A stretch of DNA of 54,579 bases from Myxococcales bacterium. GTDB lineage: Bacteria > Myxococcota_A > Bradymonadia > Bradymonadales > Bradymonadaceae. The notes under the pieces are model-generated. The model made no database searches. It saw nothing but the letters and a program-made list of their open reading frames with translations, and was not told where the DNA came from. Positions 28,707 through 38,295 of the stretch are shown piece after piece. Numbering within the stretch: the stretch's first letter is position 1; every line of letters begins with the position of its first letter. The stretch is taken from assembly GCA_026988815.1 (NCBI GenBank), contig JALSKP010000431.1:1-54579 (forward strand), written 5' to 3'. A program made the position numbers and the translations under genes.

Positions 28707-29831
28707 ATGTCTAAAAAACTCATTTTTTTGTTCATCTGTTTGATTCAATTCATGGCCCTTGACCTTTTTGCCGAGTCGCCAAGTGCGGCTGTTATGAAAT
28801 TTGAACGGACGAAAACCGTTAGCGCAGAATTTGCTGAGACCATTTCAGCGGTCGTTCGAAATGAGGCTCAACAGATTGAAAAGTATGATGTCGTTAATAA
28901 ATTTCCTATCGAGTTCAATGATATTCTCATGGCGTTGGATTGTAAGGTTGAAGACAACAACTGTTTGTTGAAAGCGGCAAACCATCTCAATGCGAGAATA
29001 TTGGTATTCGGTGGTATCGACGAGGTTGAGGGTCGTATTCGTATTCGCGTCAATGTATTTGATTCCTTAGCGAAAAAAATCGACAAGCGTTTGATTCGTT
29101 CATTTGATCCCAAAAAAGATCCAGTCGTTGAGTTTCGCAAAGAATTGCAAATCTTTTTCGGCACCAAAAAAGTCTTAGAATCGAAAATAAAAATAGAATC
29201 TAATATTCCTCGCGCTAAGATTTTTCTCAATAATAAATGGATAGGCGAAGTGCCGCGTGTCCAAGGAAAAGTAAAAGCGGGGACCTATCAGATTCGCGTC
29301 GAAGCGCAGGGCTACATTTCTTGGGAAACCAGGGTGAGCGTAAAAGAGGGCGATGAATTGCAAGTCTGGGCTCAGCTTCAAGAAGACCCAACAAAAACAA
29401 AAACCAAAGAAAAAACGAAAGTGGTTTCCCCTCTTGTTACAAAGACGAAAACGCTGCCCGATTTGAAAAAAAAGGACTCCAAGTTTATACCCGATCCAGT
29501 GGAAGAATCTTCCCTCAACTGGGGAGCGCTTGCGACAACCGGTGTTGGACTAGGGTTGATGGGCGGCTCGCTTGTCTTTGGCGCGCAACTAAAGGATACC
29601 CAAGATAGCATCGATCGAGAACGTAGGGCAGGAACGCTAACGCGTGCCAGATATGACGACCTTGAGTCTGAGGGAAAAACGCAAGAAACGATTCATTTGA
29701 TTATGCTAGGAACGGGCGCCGCCGTCACAACGGTAGGTCTCGTATGGTTCGCCATCAGCCCCACCTTTTCTGAGTACGCGATTGAATTTCAAGTCTCCCC
29801 TCAAAAAATATCTGCGCGTCTATCTTTTTGA
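28707..29831 (+). CDS. PEGA-domain protein
   Basis: Signal peptide MSKKLIFLFICLIQFMALDLFAES; PEGA domain KIESNIPRAKIFLNNKWIGEVPRVQGKVKAGTYQIRVEAQGYISWE; C-terminal TM region. Confidence 0.85.
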   Translation: MSKKLIFLFICLIQFMALDLFAESPSAAVMKFERTKTVSAEFAETISAVVRNEAQQIEKYDVVNKFPIEFNDILMALDCKVEDNNCLLKAANHLNARILVFGGIDEVEGRIRIRVNVFDSLAKKIDKRLIRSFDPKKDPVVEFRKELQIFFGTKKVLESKIKIESNIPRAKIFLNNKWIGEVPRVQGKVKAGTYQIRVEAQGYISWETRVSVKEGDELQVWAQLQEDPTKTKTKEKTKVVSPLVTKTKTLPDLKKKDSKFIPDPVEESSLNWGALATTGVGLGLMGGSLVFGAQLKDTQDSIDRERRAGTLTRARYDDLESEGKTQETIHLIMLGTGAAVTTVGLVWFAISPTFSEYAIEFQVSPQKISARLSF

Positions 29832-29898
29832 TGAATAAGAAGTAGACGACCTAACGGAACCCTATACCTTAAACTTAACTCGGATTTTTGGAGACCTT

Positions 29899-31566
29899 AT
29901 TCGACATCTTCTTCTGGCTATCTTTTTCGCGACGCTCGTACCGTCCACGCTTTGTTTCGCGCAAAGCGCCGAACTTAACTCAGCGGATAGATTGGCGATT
30001 CTTTATGCTCCTCAATTAAAATTTACTCGACAGGGTGATCCCCTTATCCGCGTCGGTTTAATGGAAGGACGAAAGACGATTCGTTTTACACCTGATCGCC
30101 AGATTCGTGTGCTACCACAGGGTGAAGGCGGTCCCGAGATTTTATTACCCGGCAACATCGAGTACACTGTTAAGATTTCCAAAGCCCGTGCCGGTAAGTA
30201 TTCCCATGCCTTGATTGTCGCGCGCTTATCCATCGAAAACCGGGATAAAATAAAGAACGTGCAAAAGACCTGGCTAAGCCGAGGCTTTCAGACCGATCGT
30301 ATTGAGGTCGGAGGTTTATTTGCGGTGAATGGTAAAGTTTTTGATTCCCGAACGATTCTAATTGGAATTTCGGGGGTGAAAAATAGGAAGAAAGTTACCC
30401 AGTTAAAAAGAAAGTTAGAGGAAAAATATGGTATTCGAGGCAGTATTCATTCTGAACTTGAGACCTACCCCGGCGGCGAGATAACGATTAGTGGGAAAGG
30501 TATTCAGGCTAAAATATCCAATCAAAATACGTTGTGGATTGCGCCGAAATCGAGCGATGACGAAAAGATTCGATATCGTATTCCAAAGATTGCAAAGTCC
30601 TACGGTAAAGGTTTTGAAACCCGAACCTACACAGGGACTCTTATTTTCGCTCCAGACAGAAAAGGAAAACTCATCGCCATGGTGAGCCTTGGCGCAGAGC
30701 GTTTGCTCAAGGGTGTCGTGCCCTCAGAAATTTTTGCCTCCGCACCAGCACCCGCCTTAAAAGCCCAAGCGATTGCCGCCCGAAATGAAATTTTTAGTTC
30801 CATCGGTGTTCGAAACTTAGCCGAGCCTTATATGCTTAGATCCGATGTGATGGATCAAGTCTACACCGGTGTTGGCAGGGAAGACCGAAGGACGAGCGCG
30901 GCTGTCGAAGCAACGCGCGGAAAGGTGATGTTCTACGGGAAGAAAATTATTGAGGCCTTTTATAGTTCTAATTCTGGCGGCTTTACGGAGAATAACGAAA
31001 ACGTATGGGATATGGAGCCCTTACCTTATTTACGTGGCAAACCCGACGCGCCCTCCAAAAGCGTACCCGCTTTTTTGAAAGATGGTGTACAAAACGCAGA
31101 ACTCGCCCGTTTCCTCAACGCGGACTACCCCGCCTATTCTAAAACCTCGCCGGTGGGCAGTGCGAAGCATTATCGATGGAAGAAAAGCGTTCCCATCGAA
31201 AAGGCAACAACATGGCTCAAAGCGCATGGACGAAACATTGGATCCATTCTTTCGATTAAGATATTGAGTCGTGGAATAAGCGGACGCGTTAAGCGATTAA
31301 AGCTACAAGGAACCAAAGGCAGCACAATCGTTGAAAGAGAACTAAATGTACGACGCATGTTCGGCGGCTTGAAAAGCGGTTTATTCACCTTCAATGCAAA
31401 AAAGAAGAAGGGTCTTATTCAATCGGTGTCCTTCGTTGGCGCCGGCTTTGGTCATGGTGTAGGGATGTGCCAGACAGGAGCGGCAGGAATGGCGCAAAAA
31501 GGCGCAAGTTATAAGCGTATTTTAAAGCATTATTATTCAGGTATCACAGTAAAGAAACTTTACTAA
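29899..31566 (+). CDS. SpoIID/LytB domain-containing secreted protein
   Basis: LKGVVPSEIFASAPAPALKAQAIAARNEIFSS, YSSNSGGFTENNENVW, GAGFGHGVGMCQTGAAGMAQKGASYKRILKHYYSGI. In-frame signal peptide RHLLLAIFFATLVPSTLCFAQS lies upstream of the tracked TTG start at 29992. Confidence 0.9.
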   Translation: MRHLLLAIFFATLVPSTLCFAQSAELNSADRLAILYAPQLKFTRQGDPLIRVGLMEGRKTIRFTPDRQIRVLPQGEGGPEILLPGNIEYTVKISKARAGKYSHALIVARLSIENRDKIKNVQKTWLSRGFQTDRIEVGGLFAVNGKVFDSRTILIGISGVKNRKKVTQLKRKLEEKYGIRGSIHSELETYPGGEITISGKGIQAKISNQNTLWIAPKSSDDEKIRYRIPKIAKSYGKGFETRTYTGTLIFAPDRKGKLIAMVSLGAERLLKGVVPSEIFASAPAPALKAQAIAARNEIFSSIGVRNLAEPYMLRSDVMDQVYTGVGREDRRTSAAVEATRGKVMFYGKKIIEAFYSSNSGGFTENNENVWDMEPLPYLRGKPDAPSKSVPAFLKDGVQNAELARFLNADYPAYSKTSPVGSAKHYRWKKSVPIEKATTWLKAHGRNIGSILSIKILSRGISGRVKRLKLQGTKGSTIVERELNVRRMFGGLKSGLFTFNAKKKKGLIQSVSFVGAGFGHGVGMCQTGAAGMAQKGASYKRILKHYYSGITVKKLY

Positions 31567-31586
31567 AAAAGGACTAGGAGCAAGGA

Positions 31587-32495
31587 TTGCGAAAACTCAT
31601 TTTAGAAAAGAAAACCTTAATAGGGTTATTTATTTTAGTAGGCGGAGTTACTTTTAGTGAAGCCTCCTACGCACAAGAATTCACATCAGGGATTCGACCG
31701 GGCGGTATGGGCGATGCATTCACGGCCGTCGCCGACGGTACGGCAGCGATATACCATAACCCGGCCGGCAGCGCGCGATCGGTGATGTATGCGCTAGAGG
31801 CAAGTTATGAATATACGCCCACGGGAAATGTTCTTGCCGCATCCATTGTGGATAGCAAAACCAATCCCCAGCTTTCGGCAGGTCTTGGTTATAGCTACTT
31901 TTTCGCACGCGACTCCGAAGTTAAAGGACACGATATTCGTTTAAGTCTTGCTATTCCCATTGTTCCCGACAAAATTTCGGTTGGTGTTGGCGGTCGTTAT
32001 TTAATCATTGGCGATACGCAAAAAATTGAAAATGAGGCAGGCACACGCGTTGATACAGACGTTGAAATACTAAATGGGTTTACTTTAGACGCCGGTATTA
32101 TGATCAAATTAGCTCCCCAATTTCATATTGGCGTTGCGGGTCAAAATCTTATCGACCAATGTAATCGCGTGGATTGTAAGAGCATTGCACCGACGATTAT
32201 TCAGGGCGGCGTCGGTTTTACTACCGAAGATGGATTGATTATTTCTGGAGATTTCGGAGCCGATCTTAGCTCTGGTCCAGAAGTCGGTATCGAGTTTGGC
32301 GTGGGTGCAGAATACCTAATTTCCGTTGTTCCAGTTCGCGTTGGTTTTTTTAGAAAGGGCGTCTCAGAAACCAACTGGGTCACCTTTGGTGGAGGCTGGC
32401 GATCGAAGGCGGCCGGTATTGATGTCGGCATGAAACTCAATTTGGACGACACTTCGGTCTTCCAAACCGGCGGTTCTATCTCGGTCTATTTCTAA
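31587..32495 (+). CDS. Outer-membrane beta-barrel protein (PorV/OmpP1-like)
   Basis: GIRPGGMGDAFTAVADGTAAIYHNPAGSA motif; signal peptide; barrel-type repeats. Confidence 0.75.
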   Translation: MRKLILEKKTLIGLFILVGGVTFSEASYAQEFTSGIRPGGMGDAFTAVADGTAAIYHNPAGSARSVMYALEASYEYTPTGNVLAASIVDSKTNPQLSAGLGYSYFFARDSEVKGHDIRLSLAIPIVPDKISVGVGGRYLIIGDTQKIENEAGTRVDTDVEILNGFTLDAGIMIKLAPQFHIGVAGQNLIDQCNRVDCKSIAPTIIQGGVGFTTEDGLIISGDFGADLSSGPEVGIEFGVGAEYLISVVPVRVGFFRKGVSETNWVTFGGGWRSKAAGIDVGMKLNLDDTSVFQTGGSISVYF

Positions 32496-33556
32496 TGGAA
32501 GCGCGCGTACGAAAAGCACTTAAGCTCGCTCAAGTTCGCCCCGAACTGGAATGGGATAAAGACATTTTTAGCACTGCCGTCTTGGAAAATCTTGGTGGTC
32601 ACGCGTCTTTACGGATCTATTGGCGTATCCAATCTCCGTCCATTTTTCGAGGCGATGACTCTCTCATTGCAATGGTTCTGCCCCTTGAGGGCGCCCTGGG
32701 GAGTGATGAGGGCGCGTCCCAATCGGACCCCACACCCGTGGAGTTACCCTTTGTTAGCGTTCAAAAGTATCTCAAGACAATTGGTATTCGTGTTCCCGAA
32801 ATTGTGTTTATCGACATGAATCTGGGCGTGCTTTTGCTTGAAGATTTGGGAACAACGATGTTTGAAAATCGCGTTCTCGATGAACCCGATGCGGTCGAGG
32901 ATTTATATAAGGAAGCGATCGATTTTCTTGTCGATTTTCAGAATAAATCGATGGCCGACAAGACGAAAAGTTGCCTATGTTGGTCAAAATCCTTCGACAA
33001 AACATTGCTTGAATGGGAGCTTGAACATTATATAGAATGGGGCGTGGACGCGATCAAAGAAGGCGACTTTTTTGAGGGAATACGAAACGATATTAAAGAA
33101 CGATTTAGTAAACTCGCAGAAGATTTATGTGCCCTTCCTCAAGCCTTGGTCTTTCGTGACTATCAATCGCGAAACATTATGTGGAAAAAAGACGAATGGG
33201 TGGCCATTGATTTTCAAGATGCCCTACAAGGTCCCTATATTTACGACTTGGTCGCCTTGCTTCGCGATTCCTACATCGAGCTCGACCCAGAAATGGTGCG
33301 CCGACTTGTTGATTATTATGCGGACCAAAAGTTGCCATGGACCCTCTCAAAGGAAGAGATTCACGTCGCCTTTGATATGCAAAGTCTGCAACGCAAATTG
33401 AAAGATACAGGCCGTTTTGTCTATATCGATAAAGTTAAAGGCAACGATAGTTTCTTGCAGTATTACGATCCCTCGTTGGCCTATGTAAAAAACGCATTGA
33501 AGAATCTACCTTTTAAAGACGATCCGGTGTGGAACAAAATCGTACAAAATGGCTAG
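32495..33556 (+). CDS. Aminoglycoside phosphotransferase-family sugar kinase, AmgK-like
   Basis: VLLLEDLGTTMFE, LVFRDYQSRNIMWKKDEWVAIDFQDALQGPYIYDLVALLRDSYI. Confidence 0.8.
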   Translation: MEARVRKALKLAQVRPELEWDKDIFSTAVLENLGGHASLRIYWRIQSPSIFRGDDSLIAMVLPLEGALGSDEGASQSDPTPVELPFVSVQKYLKTIGIRVPEIVFIDMNLGVLLLEDLGTTMFENRVLDEPDAVEDLYKEAIDFLVDFQNKSMADKTKSCLCWSKSFDKTLLEWELEHYIEWGVDAIKEGDFFEGIRNDIKERFSKLAEDLCALPQALVFRDYQSRNIMWKKDEWVAIDFQDALQGPYIYDLVALLRDSYIELDPEMVRRLVDYYADQKLPWTLSKEEIHVAFDMQSLQRKLKDTGRFVYIDKVKGNDSFLQYYDPSLAYVKNALKNLPFKDDPVWNKIVQNG

Positions 33557-34476
33557 ACTATTTGGCCACGCGCCCGGAACGAAAGTGCGGTCGCTACGCA
33601 CCTAGTCCTAGCGGCGAACTTCATCTCGGAAATTTACAAACGGCAATTTTAGCCTACCTGCAATGTCGCGCTATGGGCGGCGTTTTCGTCATGAGAATGG
33701 AAGACGTGGATGCAAAGCGCGTCGTGCCGGGCAGCGCCGAGGGTATTCTTGGGGACTTAAAAACAATACAGATCAGATGGGATGAAGGTCCCCAAATCGG
33801 CGGCCCTTACGGTCCCTACGTGCAATCACAAAGAAGCGATATTTACGAAAGTGCGCTTCTTTTCTTAAAAGAAAAAGGCCTTCTTTTTCCTTGTTTTTGC
33901 ACACGCAAAGAAATTAAAATCGCGGCCCAAAATGAACCAGGGAAAACAATCGTCTACCCTGGAACCTGTCGAGACCTAAGTTTAGATGAGCAAAAGGAGA
34001 AAGGAAAAACGCGCTCTCCTTCGTGGCGTTTTCGTGTACCCGATACCAAGATTAAGGTCCAAGATCGGCTATGTGGGGCTTTTTCTTCAAATCTAAAAAC
34101 CGATGTTGGTGACTTCGTTCTCAAACGCGCAGATGGTATATATTCTTACCAAATTGCGGTTGTCGTAGATGATATATTAATGGGCATTAGCGATATCGTG
34201 CGCGGAGAAGATCTCCTCGAATCCATACCTCGACAAGGCGTTCTATTTCAAGCCTTAGAAACGCCTCGCCTGCCCAACTTTTGGCATGTCCCTTTGTTAA
34301 AAAATAAAGAGGGCGAAAAATTATCAAAACGTAATGATTCCGCTGGCCTGGCGAGGTATTTAGAAAAACACTCGATCGAGGACCTATTTGACTTCTTTTG
34401 CGAAAATCTCGGTGTTCCCAAAGGCAGCTTGTTTCACCAGAGATCGCTTGAAGACCTCTTTTTTCTGCTGCGGTAA
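33529..34476 (+). CDS. gluQ: Glutamyl-Q tRNA(Asp) synthetase
   Basis: GRYAPSPSGELHLGNLQTAILAYLQCR, RMEDVDAKRVVPG, FPCFCTRKEIK, YSYQIAVVVDDILMGISDIVRGEDLL, KLSKRN; short GluQRS-type. Confidence 0.9.
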   Translation: MEQNRTKWLDYLATRPERKCGRYAPSPSGELHLGNLQTAILAYLQCRAMGGVFVMRMEDVDAKRVVPGSAEGILGDLKTIQIRWDEGPQIGGPYGPYVQSQRSDIYESALLFLKEKGLLFPCFCTRKEIKIAAQNEPGKTIVYPGTCRDLSLDEQKEKGKTRSPSWRFRVPDTKIKVQDRLCGAFSSNLKTDVGDFVLKRADGIYSYQIAVVVDDILMGISDIVRGEDLLESIPRQGVLFQALETPRLPNFWHVPLLKNKEGEKLSKRNDSAGLARYLEKHSIEDLFDFFCENLGVPKGSLFHQRSLEDLFFLLR

Positions 34477-34489
34477 AATTGCGCTATCA

Positions 34490-35125
34490 CTAAGAACGTT
34501 GAAGTAAAAAGACCCCCAGTCCATTCCACCAACCCTCTTGAGTTTGATTGCCATCTAGTTCGATTTCCCATTCGATCTCAAAATCCATTTCTTCGATCGC
34601 ATCTCGGGTGGCCTTTTGGATCGCAGGATCGTTCCAGTCATCAACGAGGATAACTGCCTCGTCAGCAAGTAATGTATTGACGGCGAGGATGTGATCTCTC
34701 GTTGCTTTGTAGGAATGATCTCCATCATAAAAGTAAACGCCAATATTATCAGGTACGAGGTTTTTTCTAAACATTTCCTCGGAACGCATATGATGAAAGG
34801 TAACCTTTGCCGACTCAGATTCATACCTGTTCAGATTATCATATAGAGCTCTTTTTGCCTTAAAACCCCAACCCGTAAATTTGCCATGGAAGCGAAACTT
34901 ATCACAAGCAACACAATTCTTGCCTTGGTTATGAATCGCCGCTGAGCAAATCGTCAACCCTTTCCATGTACCAATTTCAAGATATGTTTGCTTTTCCTCC
35001 ATATGACCCACGAGTTTATTTAAAAGCGTACAGACCCGCGGCGTCGACATTCCCTCTACATCGACCAAATGTTTGGCGTTTTCGAAATATTTATTCTCTT
35101 CTATAATTTGTTGCACGAAATTCAC
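34490..35125 (-). CDS. Class I SAM-dependent methyltransferase-like protein
   Basis: TYLEIGTWKGLTICSAAI, VYFYDGDHSYKATRDHILAV, AVILVDDWNDPAIQ: Methyltransf_24 pattern; GTG start with GGAGG upstream. Confidence 0.75.
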   Translation of the reverse strand: MNFVQQIIEENKYFENAKHLVDVEGMSTPRVCTLLNKLVGHMEEKQTYLEIGTWKGLTICSAAIHNQGKNCVACDKFRFHGKFTGWGFKAKRALYDNLNRYESESAKVTFHHMRSEEMFRKNLVPDNIGVYFYDGDHSYKATRDHILAVNTLLADEAVILVDDWNDPAIQKATRDAIEEMDFEIEWEIELDGNQTQEGWWNGLGVFLLQRS

Positions 35126-36498
35126 TAGAATTCCTCCTTAGGACTAATTGTTAGGTGTTTAAAGTAAAAGTCATCGTTTGAAAGTTCCCCAACGTCCAAT
35201 ACTATTGCGTGGAGCATTCCTGTCATTCCCGGGATTGTGTTATTTCCCAAATCCCAAAACCTTAGTCCCTCAATTTCTTCGTCACCAGGGATAAAGTTTA
35301 CGTGGAAATTTCCCACAAAATCGGGTCGTACGGTGACGGTGTTGCTATTATCACAATATGTATCTTCCCCCAGGAAAAGACTCTGCATTTCGATGATTGC
35401 TATTGCTTCGTTCGCATTCGTATCTTGCGTTATATAAAGCCTACCGGAGGGACTAAATACACCTCCTTGGACTCGACTTATCTGAAAACCGAGATCAATT
35501 TCTCCACAGTATTTTATCGACTGAGGAATACCGCTTGAATTCGTTGGAATTTGGTACCTGTATAATTTATTGTCATTGAACTTGGAACTATACCAAAATC
35601 CGCTTAAAGGATCTCTTGCAACCCAAGACATTCGTTTTTTATTTGCGATTGATTGAGGTCCTTCAAGAATCTTGAGTACCTTATGCGTTTTGGTGGAAAA
35701 GGGGCGTGAAAATCTATCTTGTCGGATCGCGCCAATTGCGGTGTTTTTCGATGTACCACCATCAGGTGAGAGCGCTATGTAAACCCAACCATTATAATAA
35801 TCAATGCCACCGGGATGGCGATAACCTGGCTCAAATACGCCTTCAATATAGTCATTCGAATTAATATCGTTCATTCGGTGTTTCTCAAATCTCGCGAATC
35901 TAGAGGTTTTGTCGCACCCGAAGAAACAAAATGGTGTATAGCTACTCGTTGCAAACCAATGCGTATTATTGTGTGTGACGCCCTGCATACCATTGGCGAA
36001 ATCGTATGACCTATCGAAGGGATAATCTTGTTCTTCGAACGCCGTAGGTAAATCTGTACAATTATTACCTTCACAGGGCGAATTAATGAACAAAGAACGG
36101 GTGGTTGTTGGAATACAAAAATTATACGAAGCCAGGAAGGAAACTTGATTATCGTACGCATAATTAAAACTACAACTGTATTCAGAAACATTCATTGTTG
36201 TGAATGGATTGTCATTTACTATAACTCGAAACTCTCCCGTTCCACTGTTGTTCCAATATCTTGAATTTCGTGGATACCTGGTGGGAGTACCCCAAAAAAA
36301 CCAAGTATATCCGCCAGGATCTATAAATGGGTTGGTCCCTGATAACGTCGTACCGAAGGTATCCCACATGTCGGTGCCGTCTCGTCTCGCTTGTATTTTT
36401 ATGAAAACATTCGACTTTGAATGAATGCCTTCAAAAACTTGTTGGTCGAATTTGTTGTTTCTAAATTCGCCGTTTGGTGGGCCCGTGATGCATCCCAT
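35125..36498 (-). CDS. Hypothetical lipoprotein; annotated ORF begins at the lipobox, full reading frame interrupted in the signal peptide
   Basis: ORF starts MGCITGPP; upstream codons in this frame read TTLLYYTLLTLLV-MGC but no start codon is available in that frame; ATG at 36545 is out of frame by 2 (see findings). Confidence 0.6.
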   Translation of the reverse strand: MGCITGPPNGEFRNNKFDQQVFEGIHSKSNVFIKIQARRDGTDMWDTFGTTLSGTNPFIDPGGYTWFFWGTPTRYPRNSRYWNNSGTGEFRVIVNDNPFTTMNVSEYSCSFNYAYDNQVSFLASYNFCIPTTTRSLFINSPCEGNNCTDLPTAFEEQDYPFDRSYDFANGMQGVTHNNTHWFATSSYTPFCFFGCDKTSRFARFEKHRMNDINSNDYIEGVFEPGYRHPGGIDYYNGWVYIALSPDGGTSKNTAIGAIRQDRFSRPFSTKTHKVLKILEGPQSIANKKRMSWVARDPLSGFWYSSKFNDNKLYRYQIPTNSSGIPQSIKYCGEIDLGFQISRVQGGVFSPSGRLYITQDTNANEAIAIIEMQSLFLGEDTYCDNSNTVTVRPDFVGNFHVNFIPGDEEIEGLRFWDLGNNTIPGMTGMLHAIVLDVGELSNDDFYFKHLTISPKEEF

Positions 36499-36510
36499 TA
36501 CCAGTAGAGT

Positions 36511-36535
36511 AAGTAAAGTATAGTAAAGTAAAGTA
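36511..36535 (-). repeat. Pentanucleotide repeat, 5 units (AAGTA AAGTA TAGTA AAGTA AAGTA on + strand)
   Basis: Direct reading of 36511-36535. Confidence 0.95.
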
Positions 36536-36937
36536 GTCTAGACATAGGATTGCCGATGAAGAAGCGTTAGGCTATGGCGACGCTTGATCTATGTAAAACG
36601 AATGTCAAGACGTGTCCAGTATCAATACTCATCGTCTCATAACTCTGCCTACAAGATCAGGCTTTTCAAAATAAATCCCGCCGAAAATGATCACACTAGG
36701 GAAGGCCTCAATATTGTTCGAATTATTTATCGCTTTTGGTGTGAGTAAATTAATTGTCCAGGATCAATTCCTTTGGAGAGATATTATCAAATGTTGGGTA
36801 TCTAATTATTGAGGTGTTAAGGCCCATAATTGTAGCGCCCTTGAAAGTAGGGATGTACTTTAGGGCTGGTAGGACCGTTTTGTTTCTCATGGAAATCGGC
36901 GACCGTTGAGCGACATTGATCTTGGCAATTCAACGCG

Positions 36938-38228
36938 AGATATTGTCAAATGTTGGGGATCTAATTAATTAAGCGGCATCTCCATTTTTGTAAACTTCAT
37001 TGCTTAATACTTCCTTAACTAAATGTGGTGCGCTGATTTTCCTCCATCGTTTTTCGGCCATGTCCAAGAGCTTAAAAACCATCATCAACGCTTTGATTCG
37101 ACTTCCCTACCCTTTAGTAACCCGTTGATGCAATCGTACCGTCGCAAACGCAGAGCGCGCAGCCTACCCTTGGGGTATTCGATCGCATTTGTACTTTGAA
37201 TATGTTTCCAATGCGCAGCTGGAAAGTCGAAAAAGGCAAATAGTCGGTCGAGGTTTTTAGTAAGGTTGTTTACGGATTTGGGATATTTGTCTTCGTACAT
37301 TTCGTTGAGGTCGTGGATCGATTCTTCAGCATCTTTCTTCGACTCGGGGGCCATGATTTCATGCGCCCTGAAAGAAGTGCCCTCGGGGTGCAACATTTGC
37401 TTGGCTCGAGGCTGACTACGTTTGGGGAGTTTATCCAAAACATTTCCCAATTTGTGCACCCAGCATCGCTGTTGTTGGCCAAACATCTCGGACCGCTAAG
37501 CCCAAAGCTCCGTCTCCGATAGCCAATTTTCGAGGTTCTAAATCGCGTCGTTTTAGGTCGCGTAAAAGGTCTGACCAGCTTTCACTGCTTTCTCGAAACC
37601 GTCCTCGACTGCGATCAACTCTTTGCTTCCATCTTCGCGAGCCCCCATCAACACCAGGGTACAAAGCCTTTCCAAACGAACCCTAAAATAGATACCATCT
37701 GCCCAAATATAGACGAATTGTTTTCCCTCAAATCGTTGGTTCTTAAAGGCAGCATATTCGTCCTTCGAAACCTTAGTGAGACGCGATATCGTGGCACTCG
37801 AGCTTGCTACACCCGTTCCAAACAGCGAAGCTAGACCTTCAGACATGGTGCCTTGAGCCTTTGGCGAAAAGGTAAAAATCACCGGGCGATAAACCACGAA
37901 GATAATACAGGAATAACCTCGGCTACATTTGGCGATTTTCGCACGCTCCGAAGGGAAGTCCCATTGGGGGATGTAGGGAGGAAGGATTTTACTCATAAAG
38001 TTTTCGTGCTCTTTCTCGAACTATATTATTCAAAACGGATCTTACTTCAGTCCGTACTTCTTCTTCGTTTTCTGTCAATCTCAATATGGCGCACGTTTGC
38101 CAAGAGCACTTCAAGGCGAACGTATCCTTCCCGATGACAGTCGGGTGTCATTGTTTAATAGTTATTAAACCTAATGTGCTGCTTTTTTTTGATTTTTCAA
38201 CTGATCCCCAACTTTCAGTAATAACGCT
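36938..38228 (-). mobile_element. IS256-family insertion sequence remnant (frameshifted transposase)
   Basis: QRCWVHKLGNVLDKLPKRSQPRAKQML, HWKHIQSTNAIEYPKGRLRALRLRRYDCINGLL, MMVFKLLDMAEKRWRKISAPHLV, FVYIWADGIYFRVRLE in different frames; candidate terminal inverted repeats sharing GTTGGGGATC at 36938-36967 and 38203-38228. Confidence 0.82.
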
Positions 38229-38295
38229 TGTTTTAGGTTCTACCAAGATCTAAGACAGAGATTTACAAGAGGTCCAGACGCGCTACAATCAACCT

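Noticed and set aside
28616-28748. Overlapping divergent starts of GNAT and PEGA genes as a genuine overlap
   Set aside because: The PEGA protein has a clear signal peptide at 28707; the GNAT ORF simply has a later plausible Met at 28616, so the overlap is probably an annotation artefact.
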